A stretch of 64,000 bases of DNA from positions 26,761,001 to 26,825,000 of the forward strand of contig JAVUNC010000004.1 of assembly GCA_032173965.1 (NCBI GenBank). The letters run 5' to 3'. The stretch is from Sitta carolinensis. Taxonomy: Eukaryota > Chordata > Aves > Passeriformes > Sittidae. Of this stretch, positions 27,901 through 39,900 are shown one piece after another (positions within the stretch are counted from its first letter, which is position 1; every line of letters starts with the position of its first letter). Both the position numbers and the translations under genes were made by a program. Under the pieces are notes generated by a model. The model ran no database searches. It was not told the DNA's origin and saw only the letters and a list, made by a program, of their open reading frames with translations.

Positions 27901-30900
27901 TCTCATTCTCAGGACATTAGTTATTCTGGCACCAGAGCTACCTTCTGCAGAATACTGTTTTCTGCACAGTTCAATAGGGCAATCTCAATCAAAGTATGTT
28001 TATATACATTTCTATATACCTGTAGAAATTAGAAGATCTGTCTCAATAAAACAATGAAAAGGAAAAAATAAATTGTGGATACATCTATGAAGAATCTTAA
28101 TGAGTGATATAAAAATTTTAAGATAAGGAAAAAGTATGCAGTTGAAGTAATACTTTAAACTCTTGTTCATGAGTTTTCTTGGGATTCAGTTCATTTTAGC
28201 AGCAGTAAGATTATTTTAATTAAAGGACTTTTCTGTGAAGTGAGAATGAAGCGTCTAACATGTCAAATAAATCCCTGCCAGTATGACTGCTCTACACACA
28301 AGGAAAGATAGCAATAAATTAGAGGAAGCCTATTCAAGGGCAATTGGTCTACTGTGCAGGACCTGAGAAATTGCTGATATGGATCGTTTCAATGTTGTAA
28401 GACATATTACTTACAAGCACTGTTGTACATTCAAAGGTTTTTATCTTTTCAGAGAAGAGAAAAATGAAAATCAAAATAAGAAACTAACTGTTGAAGGAAA
28501 TTGAAAGCACAAGAATGATGACACCAATACAACAAAAATAACTATATATTATACAGTTATATTTACTATATATTATAACCCTTTATTCTCTGAGCATTTA
28601 AACTTAACATGGGGACCTTCTTCTGAGTAAATGATCCAAAATATTTTACATATAAACAGAAATAAAATCTATAGTTTAAAATTTCAAGTGTATATCTTAC
28701 ATTTCTACAAGGTCTTGTTAGATAGTATGAAACCAAATCAAAGTGGGTTTATTACTTTTTAAATCAAAGTTCTGCTTTTTACAGCTGAGAAAGTTACATC
28801 ATGTGATATTTTGTGTTCCCTAAGATGTCTGTTCCCAACATGATTTGAATGTTAATGCAAAAGCTGCAGCTGTGGTGTTTATAATTTAAAAATACAAATA
28901 AGAACCAATAGATTAGAAAGTAAAACAGCTTTTCTGGTTGTAGAAACTATTTAATTCAGAGTCAAGTAGATGTATCAAAATTGCTACATTTTCCTTCCCT
29001 CTTTCCCTTTCCAAATACATAAATGTAACAGTAAACAGGTATAAATATATTTTAATAGATCAAGACACAAGGAGTAACTGGCTAGTTAAAAGCAAAAAAA
29101 GTAAAAAAAAAAAAAATTATTGTAATATATAGAACTCTTTACAATAAGAATCCACAAAAAAAAAAAAAAAAAAAAAAAAAAGAGTCTTGGCCTCATATTA
29201 AGATGTCCCTGAACAACAAAGTTGTTTCTACTTGAATTCTGTCATGGCTAAGTGTTTAGCAAGGTTTAATTCTATTAATTGCGTAAATTTATCACCATTT
29301 ATTGTAGCCTGTTAAACTTTTGTTTCACGATCATATTGTACACTAGAAACTTAAATTATCTCTAAAGTCTTAAAGTATTGTAGTGAAACATTACTTTTAT
29401 TGAAAAATTCATAGTTTTAGGTGTCACGCCAATTTAAAAAAAGTCAAGCATATACTGAAAAAATAAAACCCTAAAGGGGATAATGAAGAAATGAAAAGAA
29501 AGGTTGATAGTTAAAACTCTGGGATATTAGTCTATTATTTCTTTTTCAATGGTAGCAGATTTAAAGTCTGTTTTCTCTGTGTATTGACCTCAGTTCTTTA
29601 GATTAAATTAATTTTCATTCTTTGGATAATAAATACTATTCCAATATTTCAAACTGTTAGTTTTTAAGTTCTCTTAATATTTCTGGCACTTATCTTTAAA
29701 TTGATGTACATATGGTTATGTCACTTTCTACAGGATTACCTAAACTTGCAGTGAATCACATTTGAATCTTCTCTTTCAGTTCCCTCTCTAGTCAAAGATT
29801 AGTGAAGGATTTTAGAATCCAACTTCAATGAGTTTCTATTTAAAGGGTAAGGCTGGAGGAAAATAATTATGAATTATTTTATTTGCCGTGTAAATAAACA
29901 GTGTGTTTAATATTAGCTACTTTTTTAAGCTTATTTTATATCTAAATGAAAGAGAAACACTGGTGAAGAAATTGTGTCTATGACTAACAAATATCAGACA
30001 CATTGGTTATAATCCCCCTCTGAAAAACTGACTTACTGACATTACAGAGAACCTTGAAGACTAGGCTTTAGTTAAGTAATATGAACCAATTAATCCCACA
30101 CCAAATTACATTTCATAAATCACTGGTGGTCCACTAAGGTATTTAAATAGGAGAGGGAATTCATCTCCCAAAAACTAAGTAAAGTTATCTGAGTAAATAC
30201 AGGCTGATACAAACTAACATACTTCCTGATGTATGTAACATACTTCCATTTCTCTCATTAATTAGATAACCAGGAATTGTAATTAGATATCAGACATGGA
30301 GCTTACATGTTAAACTTTTACACACAGACATACACTTGTTCTCTTAAACTGAAGTTAAGGTTTATTCTAGAACTATTCTTATTTCAACCTTAATTGGAAG
30401 ATTCAAATGTAACCTGTAAATTCCATTCAGATTTTATAGGCATCACAGCAGAGGGCAGAAAATGCAGAGAGCTGCGATTACTCTCCAAATACTTCTTTAT
30501 CCCTATGTTTTGTATTTAATCCAGCATTCTTATATTTGAATATTTAAAAGGAAATGAAACTACAAACTTCTACATGATTTGTATATGCCTTACCTGTAAA
30601 ATCATGAGGACACAAACACTGAAACAAAGGTTGTTCTCTCAAATGACTCATATCAATGCAAGTTGCTCCATCAGAACAATTATTTGGGTGAATTAAACAT
30701 GCATTTTCAGCAAATTGGCAAAATTCTCCTGTCCATCCGGGTGCACAGAGACACTAGATATAACAAACACACAAACAAACAAACACAGAAAACCCAAAAT
30801 GAAAATTTAATGTGAGAGTTTGTAGAATCTTCTCTGGGTCTTGTATTTCACTACTGAGTAGAAGTGTGGTAGAATGCAGAGTGTTGCACCCAGCCAAGAC

Positions 30901-33900
30901 TATTCTTCATGCCTGTATTTGCAGATGATAAAACAGTTGAGAGAGGAAAAATTCATCTACCATGTTGGCTGAAAAATTGAAGGAAAAAAGGACAAATGAG
31001 TTGGAGGAAATGGTAGATAATTACTGGCTGTAAGGGAAAAAAAAATCCAGCAGGAACAGAAGAACTGAGTGTGCAAAAAGGATTTTAAAGGAATAGAGAG
31101 GAGGGAGAAATAGGGCAGTGCTGATAACAAAGCCTGGATGACAAGCACTGTCACCAGCCAGTCATCAGAAAACATAGTACAGGGTTTCTATTATACATGC
31201 AGACTCTACCTTTTAAACAAAATAAACTTAAATTATTTATTCAAAGGAAAGGGGAAGATCTGAAGCTTATATTAGCTTCTTAAAAGAGTCCTGTGAAACT
31301 CATACAAGTGCCCTAATCAAATATAATTAATAGTAGCTTGCCTTAAATCCCATTACAAGGGCAATAAAACAGTATAACCAACAGTACCATGCAAGTATTT
31401 TAGAACACTGGAATGATGTACAAGTTTCACAATGCATAAACATTTCACATGAGTGTGTGTACATGTGACCACCGAAGACAGAGATGCTTTGTAGTGATTC
31501 ATTCAAATAAAAAGAAAATTGCCAAAGAACAAGATTAGTATAAGGAACAGAAAATAGGCAGAATATATTGCTGAGAATATATTACAGAAAGAGGTTACTG
31601 TAAAAAGCCCCAAGGCAAGTAGTACCAGGAGGAGACCATCATTTTTTGAAAGGTGGGGGGAATGGTTGGGGGGGAGATAAAATATCGCAAACCATCAAAT
31701 ACGTAGAGAAAGGATGGAGACAGAGGACAAGCTTAATTCAGTCATAACTCTTCTCATCAAAGAGCTCATGAGACAGATTACCTTGACCTTTGTTGTCAAG
31801 TACCACCAGGGACCATGGCCATCAGCACTAACTCTTTGGCATCAGTTCTACAGCATTGTGTGATCATAGGGAATTTAGAATGTAAATATTACAGAGTGAT
31901 GGTACGTAGGTGTACTGACAATGCCTGACAATCTTGAAAACTTCTAGCATTAAGCATGCTCTTTGTGAATTAATTAATTCAAGTTTGTTTTAAAGTTTAA
32001 AACTGGCCCTACCTCTCAGTCTTTTATTCCCTTTACAGTGATCTCTGATTCCCTATCTGACATATGTATTTTGTAAAATGGAACAGTACTTAGGTGGTCA
32101 AGAGACAGCTTTAAGAGAACTGCACTGATGCAAATCCCTTACTGTGAATCTCTGCATTCAGTGATTGAAACAACAGTTAACTAAAGTAGACTGCCATCTC
32201 CAAAGTGACCTAGGTATAAGAGGAGCATGATAAACTACAGAATTAGTGTGACTTACCTTCCAAAACTTGGAAGAACACGATGTTCTCCAGCAGCTGTATA
32301 TTCCTTTGAATTTTCTGCATTTTTATTCCGGCAACACTCTGTTATGACAGTACCCATACACACCCCTGACATTTCCTGATTTCCTTCCCCTTGATCTCCA
32401 GGAACACCTTTCACTGCTATGTACTGTCCTTGTCCCTGCTGTTATGTTTGATTAAATATGACACTACCAGGGGAAAGGTAGTAAGAGGTAAAAGCAAGAT
32501 GGCATGTTTTAGGTAACTGTATCTATGGGTTTGTCTATCTTTGCAAGTCAGTTCACAAAGCTTATCCCAGACAAACCTATAGAAACATGATTTATCCTGT
32601 ATGTCATTATGTGTGGGAAACCAGGAAATCCTTCTGACTGTCCTGGGAAGATTTATAAGTCACAAGAATTTAGACAGAATGATAATTAGTATGTCACACA
32701 GTGAAAAAGTAGAATTTGTGGATTTTAGATGAGAGATCAGGGGGCAAAGATGGAGGAAATGGGGTGTGTCCCTGAGCTGCTTCTTCATCCTCTTGTTCTC
32801 CATCTTCTGTGGTGGTGTAGCACATTTGGATTGGTTTGGAACAAAAGTACACTGTACAACTTAGTGGATAGATCTTGGAGAATTGTTATAAATAAAGTAC
32901 ACATAATTTTCAGTATAAAAGATAGTGCCCTCCCAAGGGCGGGCAGATGAAGACGAAGACGAAGGAAGGACAGATGACGGGGGAGAGAGCCTGGCCTGCA
33001 GAGAAGCTGTGGCAGACCAGGGAATGAATCTGAGATAAGCAAAGAATAAACAAATTCCTGAGAACGAGAAAACAGACGACTCGACCTCTTCTTCAGACGC
33101 AGGGCTGGGGGAAAACAGAAAGCCTCCACAGAGACAGAGACAAGTTAAGTTAGGTGAAAGCCAAGCTCACAGATCTCTCCGAAACACCAGAAAGGCCCAG
33201 ACAGAGAAACAGCAAGAAACAACAAAAAACAAAAACGAGAACTGGAAGAAAAAACACATATATTTTAGTAAACCTAACAAATATGTTTTACATTCACAGG
33301 ACTCCAGAATATTTTAGGTTGAGAGAGACCTTTGAAGGTCACAGAGTCCTTCTCCTTGCTCAGAGCAGGTCAAACTTTAAATCCAAGCTGGTTGCTCAGG
33401 ATCTTGTCCACTTGAGGTCTGAATATCTTCAAGGATGACAATTCCACAATCTTTCTGGGCAACTTGTTGCAGCACTTAAGTACACTCACGCTACATTATG
33501 AACAATTTCTTCTTAATACCTAGCCATAATGTCCTTCATTGCAACTTCTGCCAATTGCCTCTCACTCAAGTGCTGTGCACTTTAGAGAAAAATCTGACTT
33601 CATCTTGTTTATGATCATCCAATGAGCTGAAGATAAGAATTATGCCCCATTCAGCTCTCTGTTTCCACGGCTTAAGTTAGATCCTTCAGCCTTTCCTCAT
33701 ATGCTGCAAAGTTTTCACAATGTTGATGGCTCTCTGCTAGACTTGCTGCAAGTCTTGCCAGACTTATTTTTTGTACACTGAAGTTCTACACCTCACAGAG
33801 TACTCCACAGATAGCTTATCAAGTGCTGAGCAGAAGGGACTGATGTCTTAACTTGACCTCCTCTCTATTCTTTTACTAATGCAAGACAGTATTAGATGAA

Positions 33901-36900
33901 CCTACCTACCCTCTATCAGGATTTGTTGACACTGGCCCACTCCCTCATCTTCCATAGATGTATCCTGTAAAGCCCTTTGGACATTTATAAGTACCTGTGC
34001 TCCTGGTTTGGCATTTGTCTTTAACTGATGGTATTTCATTCCTCTAAATTTTGCCACCTGGCATGGGACTTGGGAAATTTGAAAGCACATTTTGTAAGTA
34101 AAAACCAGAGCAAAGAGGCTGAATGTCATCCACCTCCTTCAGTAGTGTGAATACATTTTTCTTGGTCTCATTTTTTCTGCCACTGTACCTATACAAATGG
34201 GATTTATAAGATAGCTTTTCCTTTATGAGTTTTTTTCATGAGGACACATTTGGATATTCTCGTTGACTAGACTAAACCTTTTATCTACCAAGTCACTAAA
34301 CATAACTATTCATTACAGGTAAAAACTGCTTAGCCAGTATTTTCTTTCTTTACATGTCTTAAGCCCATTCTGCAAGAAAGAACTTCAAGTAAGTACACTG
34401 AAGTCTATCTAGTGGATATACATTAATTTAAAAAAAATATTCTCAGAGATGGTATTGTGACTGTAGTTATGAAAACCACATTTACTTTTCCTCTAGCAAA
34501 GTGATTTCTCTGCACCTGGGGTGAAATGCATTGCTGGCAAGACAGCATTCAGGAATGGAATCACTATTTCCAGACTATGCCTGAATCATTTTGAGGATAA
34601 TTGAAGGACAAATCTTAGGGGTGCTTAAGCCAGCAGTTTCCACAAACATAAAGAAAATTTTGTAAGCTTAATTTTAATCAACTCCATGGCTTACTGATAG
34701 AATAGCCTTTCTTTATTTCCTTCACAGTTTTCAATTGCCTGGTAAGATGGCTTGCAAAACAATGATGTTCATGTGTTAGACTGCTCTGCGTCTTTTAAAG
34801 TACATGGAGAAAATTCCAACTCGATCCAAAATTTAGGCTTTAAACTGGGTATGAATGCTTTCAATTTTTGATTTATCTTTCATTATTCTGTTATGTTTAT
34901 TCCTATGCTCTGATTTTCTTCTTTGCCCACCCCTCCTTGCTGCCTCCCATTCCACAAACACAATCTGAGTTATGTGTACAACCTTAGAAGTGTTTATATT
35001 TTCAGTTTTTTCTATAGGTATTTTTGACATTAGGAACTGGAGTAACCAGTTTATAATAAAAAGGCTTCAAGAACGCAAAACATGCTGTTTAGCCAAATGG
35101 TTAAAAATAAATAATATTTTTATTTTTCTGCACTGATCGAGCTCTGAAAATTGTTTAAATGAAGGAAAAAATAATCCTTAGCTTAATAAAAAGTAAATTC
35201 TGGTTACATTTTTTCTGTATGTAAAGTCCATTCCTAACTCAAATTCCAGAAGTCACTCACACTGGAAAAATAACTGCAAGAAATATAGAGAAATTTAGCT
35301 CGTAGCCAACAGAAGTGTAGCTTCTGAGTTGACTGAGGGACTTATTTGGGGAGAATGTTTTACTCACTTCCTTATTTGAACTGATAGGTGTTAAAACTTT
35401 GCAACATTCATCATTAACCTACAACAGACCAGGGCACAAGTGACTTTAAACCTTAAAAGATAAAATTAATTGTTCCTAACTTGTAATACCTGTCAAATTT
35501 GCAGACGATACCAAGCTGAGCAGTGCAGGTGACACATCTGAAGTATGGGACACCGTCTGGGGCACCTGAACAATCTTGAGAAGTCGATCCATGGGAACTC
35601 ACAACTAGGTTCAACAATGCCAAATGCAAGGTCCTGTGCATTGGTTGGGGAAACCCCTGGTACCAACATGGGCTGAGGGGAAAGGCACTGAGAGTGGCCT
35701 AGTAGAGAGGGTTGGAGATCATGCTGGATGAAGAGCTGGACATGAGCCAGCAACGTGTGCTTGCAGCCCAGAAAGCCAACAGTATCCTAGGCTGTGTAAA
35801 AAGGCAGCGTGACCAGCATGTCAAGGGAGGTGATTGTGTCCCTCTACTCCTCTCTGGTGAGATCCCACCTGGAGTGTTGCATCCAGCTCAGGGATCCTTA
35901 TTACAACAAAACCATTGACCTATAGGAGTGGGTCACCAGGGGGCCACAGAGGGCTGGAGCAGCTTTTCTAAGAAGACAGGCTGAGAGAGTTTGGGTTGTT
36001 CGGTCTGGACAAAAAAGATTCTGGGAAGATCTTCCTGTGACCTTTCATTAAAGAGGATTGTGGTTAGATGACTGGCTTTAAAATTAGAGGAAACTGAGAA
36101 GTTATACCCACATCCTAACATAAGTTAGGTATGGAAATTAGAGGGTAAAACATAATCATTGCTCCCTGGGTGGAATGCAGTTGGCATGTTCAAAACCTAT
36201 TCCATGATAATTCCTGATACACACGATCTGTAACTATAGGCACCTGTTAAGGAGGGTGGAATGGAGGGTGAAGCAGAGTGGAGACACTGCAGCCAGGTGC
36301 TGTTGAAGCCTTTGCAGGGAGAGGAACTTGGTGGTGCTTTGCAGCTGGGAAACTGAATAGTATCTGTCAGCCAGGAGAGACAGGGAAAGGTATCCTGCTG
36401 CTGAGCCAACTCTGGCAAAATCACATTCTTCAGATGATCTTGATTCATTATATCCTAATTGTAAGATTAACGTACACCTTCCATCCCAAAGTTATCTCCC
36501 AAAGTTATCACCCTCCAGCATATGAGCTCCCTCACCAGGTGTGTGCTTTCTATTTTTCAGACTGTATCTTTAAAAGTGACGTGAGAGAATTTTACACTAA
36601 TCAGTAACAAAGGCATGTATGACTAGAGTTACTCAAGCTAAACATAGAGAAATAGCATAAAAGTAGAGAATGGGGGAAAAGTTAGGGAAGACTCTGTCAT
36701 ATCTGCTGGGATCAGTCAATGGGCTGCACCTATCTTCTTCCCCATAGGGATGCCTATTGGGTAAGAACTGTACTCAATCGATGCTGAATATTTTTACTGG
36801 GATTCTTAGCTTGTCTTTGTATTGCTTTGAACATGTTTTTTCTGTCAGATACTACCACTGACAATCCTTGAAACTTTACCTTTCACAATTTTGTATTAAT

Positions 36901-39900
36901 AAGGAACATTGTTCTGTGAACTGTTTGTGTGAGTCCTTCACAGGCGCTGGCAGTTTCCAGCAAAGGACAACATACTCGACATGGTGGAAGACCCAGTGAG
37001 GGGTCACAAGGTGGGAAGACCCACTGAAGGGTGTCCCTTATGCTGTTGGTGTGTGTCCCTGAATGAGTCTGTTGAGCCATTTCTGATCTAGCAGGACTGC
37101 TCAGTGAAGGGTCCCCATAATGGGACACTGCCAGACAGGTTGGACACAAGGGGCTCTGCTTTCCTGGGGTGCTGACAGACAAATTAAACACTAAGGGCTG
37201 AGTATATCTCCCACACCAGGGATCAAGGAAATCTCCCCTCTTCACATGACAAAGGCTTTTAAGAAGGATGGGGACAAACTTTTGTCAGGTTATGTAGCAA
37301 TATAAGGGACAATGTTTGTAAAGTAAAAGAGGAGAGATTCAGTTTAGATAGGAGGAAGACATTTTTCACAATGAGAATTGTGAAACACTGGAGTAGGTTG
37401 CCTAAAGCAGATGCCTTGTCTTTGGAAACATTGAAAGTCAGGTTGAATGGGACTCTGAATAATCTGACATAGTGGAAGATGTCCTCGCTCATTGATGGGG
37501 ATTTGGACTAAATGACCTTCAAAGGTTACTTCAAACCCAAACCATTCTATGATACTATAATCTCTGATATGATGGGCTCCTTCATATAAAACCCTGATTT
37601 TAGGTAAAACAAATAGGGGTCTCAGCAGAAATATGTCATAGCTTGAATTAATTAATTAATTAATTTTAATAAAGATTGTATTATTTCATTTCTCAGGTGA
37701 ACACATAGATGAAACAGAAACTGGAATTCTATCCATGCACATCTCTTATAGAAGGTGGGGAGATGAAGTTATCTTTTGTGTAGTTTGAGCAGGTGTCATC
37801 TCTCTTTACATATGACTTCATAAAATAATGACTTTTTTATTAATGAATTATAATTTTAAAAGGCAAAATAAGAATGTAAATTTTTGAGTTTTTGGTAGTA
37901 GATGACAAAAGGGCAAATACTGAAGAATGAAAAATAATCATCAAGAAGCTCTAGCTTACTGTATAGTATTAGAAACATCTGCCAAAGACACCTCAAAATT
38001 TATAGAGCACATGGAGAATGTGTGTCTGACATTGCTGAGATTAATAAACAGGTATAAAATTATTATAAGTTATGTGCTTCAGAAATACTCAGTGCTTAGT
38101 TGGTTGAGTGAAATTTTATGTACTCTTTCTACAACTTTCCTTATCAAAAGGGGCCAGCTCCTTATTAAATAGGGAATTCAGTAAAGAAGAAATTTGGGAA
38201 ATTTCTATCTGAAAAGTGGTTTAAACTTTAGCACAAGCTTGATTTTAACTTCCCAGAAGGTGCATTTAAAAATAAACCATAAAATTTCTGTTGGTTATAT
38301 CTGGCATGTTTTGCTGTCTATTTATATTTAATTATATGCTATTCTACTTTCTACTATATAAATTCAGATCCATTGTACAAAAATATATGAAATGATTACA
38401 TGATGACAGTTTTAATTAAATATTTTACATTTAAATTTGCTCTTCAAAAGAGGGACATTCAGTTTATTACATGAAGATTTCTACTGTTGATTAACTTCTG
38501 TACAGTTCAGAGATAATTAGCAGCATATGAAATGTACCTAGGGTGCTTTGATGGTGTTTATTTCAATAGAATAAGAAAAGCAGGGAAATTAATTTTGATA
38601 AAGTCCAAATTAAACACTGACGAAGGAAAAAACTGTTTAGGACATTTTAAAATTTATGTGAACTCTTCTGTAGAATTACTGCTACTGTGTGAAAGAAAAT
38701 TGACTAATTAACTTGTATAAAACTAGCCCCTAATGGAAGTATCTGACTTTGAACTACTGCTGTTTTGAACACTCAGCTGGAAGGACAAACAGGAGAGACA
38801 TCAAGAGAATTAATGATAGTGGCAAAGTAGCTTCACAGAGACGAGACTATAATGTTCTCATATGGTCCATGGGGAGAAACAGTAGGAGAGACTGTAGACT
38901 TTTTTAAAAAGGAAAATGACAATAATCTATTTTATATGTTGTACGTAAGTACAAAAGTCACATCTGAGAGCACTAGACTTTGCATTGCCAATTGCTTCTA
39001 GCATTGGTAGTAGATCTCTTATAAATATTTATAATAATTTTATCACTCAAACCAACTGTTTTTATATATAATATGCCAAATATTATAAATGTTTGTTTCT
39101 TTATGGCTTTTTTATACTCAGAAAACAAATGGTTATAGATACAGTGCCTACGGCTTTAAAAAAGCCCCCATGCATTTTTTAAAGAACTGATTTTGTTAAA
39201 GAAGTTAATGTTTTCCCTCAGGTATACTAACTTTCAGTTCTGGATATGTGATCTAGAAGTTATTTCTCCTCTCATACAATAAATACAAACGGCTTCTCTA
39301 AGAATAAGTTGGAGGCCTTCTTATGTCTGTGAGATCTAAGCAGTATGATATACTCCATTTTGGAGATTATTCCCAACACTGCATACAGATGCTTTGCTTC
39401 TAGGTTATAAATTCAGCCAGACTTCTAGGGATAAAGCATTATCAAAAAGCTTTAAGACTGAGAGTGGCTCCTCAGGGAAGAGCTTACCAAGAGGACCAGA
39501 GCAGCAGACTATCCAGAAAGGTTTTTCAAGCAAGCCTGTGGGACTTGGCACTGCTCACTGCTCTTCTGCAAAGAAGCAATTTGATTCCCAGCCTGACAGC
39601 TGGCTGATGGGCCTGATTCTGCACCCAAAAAGGCAAACCTCATCTGGAAGGGAAGAACCTGGACCTCTGTCTGCCTTATTGCAATTTCTGTACAAGTTCT
39701 GCTGAATTGAGGGCCACGTATTACCTTGACATAGGGAAAAAAATCACAGGAGAAAGAGAGGTTCCCTCCTCTATCCTCCCTCCCACATTGCCCCAAAAGA
39801 TTATTTTCTGAGTTAGTATACAATCTCCTGCTTTGCTAGAGAACGCAGTAGTCTTTGGGCAGGACATACTTGCTGGATTTTAACTTCAACTACAACAGTG

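Larger units (their letters stand above)
20474..30593 (-). other. EYS: EYS intron between window exons 4 and 5
   Basis: This 10120-bp intron is AT-rich. It contains CR1 fragments at 23735-23910 and 26311-26810, and A-runs at 22258-22279, 29103-29115 and 29155-29181. No exon or RNA gene was recognised in it. Confidence 0.85.

Noticed and set aside
22258..29181. A-runs as tails of processed pseudogenes or SINEs
   Set aside because: No coding or tRNA-like body precedes the runs and no flanking target duplications were seen.
15216..33142. Paired LTRs of one provirus
   Set aside because: The 17 kb between them holds EYS exons and CR1 elements and no gag, pol or env sequence, so they are separate solo LTRs.
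35488..37559. One CR1 element split by a 1.2-kb insertion
   Set aside because: The two pieces overlap in CR1 consensus: the stretch near 36060-36105 covers the same part of the element as 37300-37350. They are better read as two independent copies.
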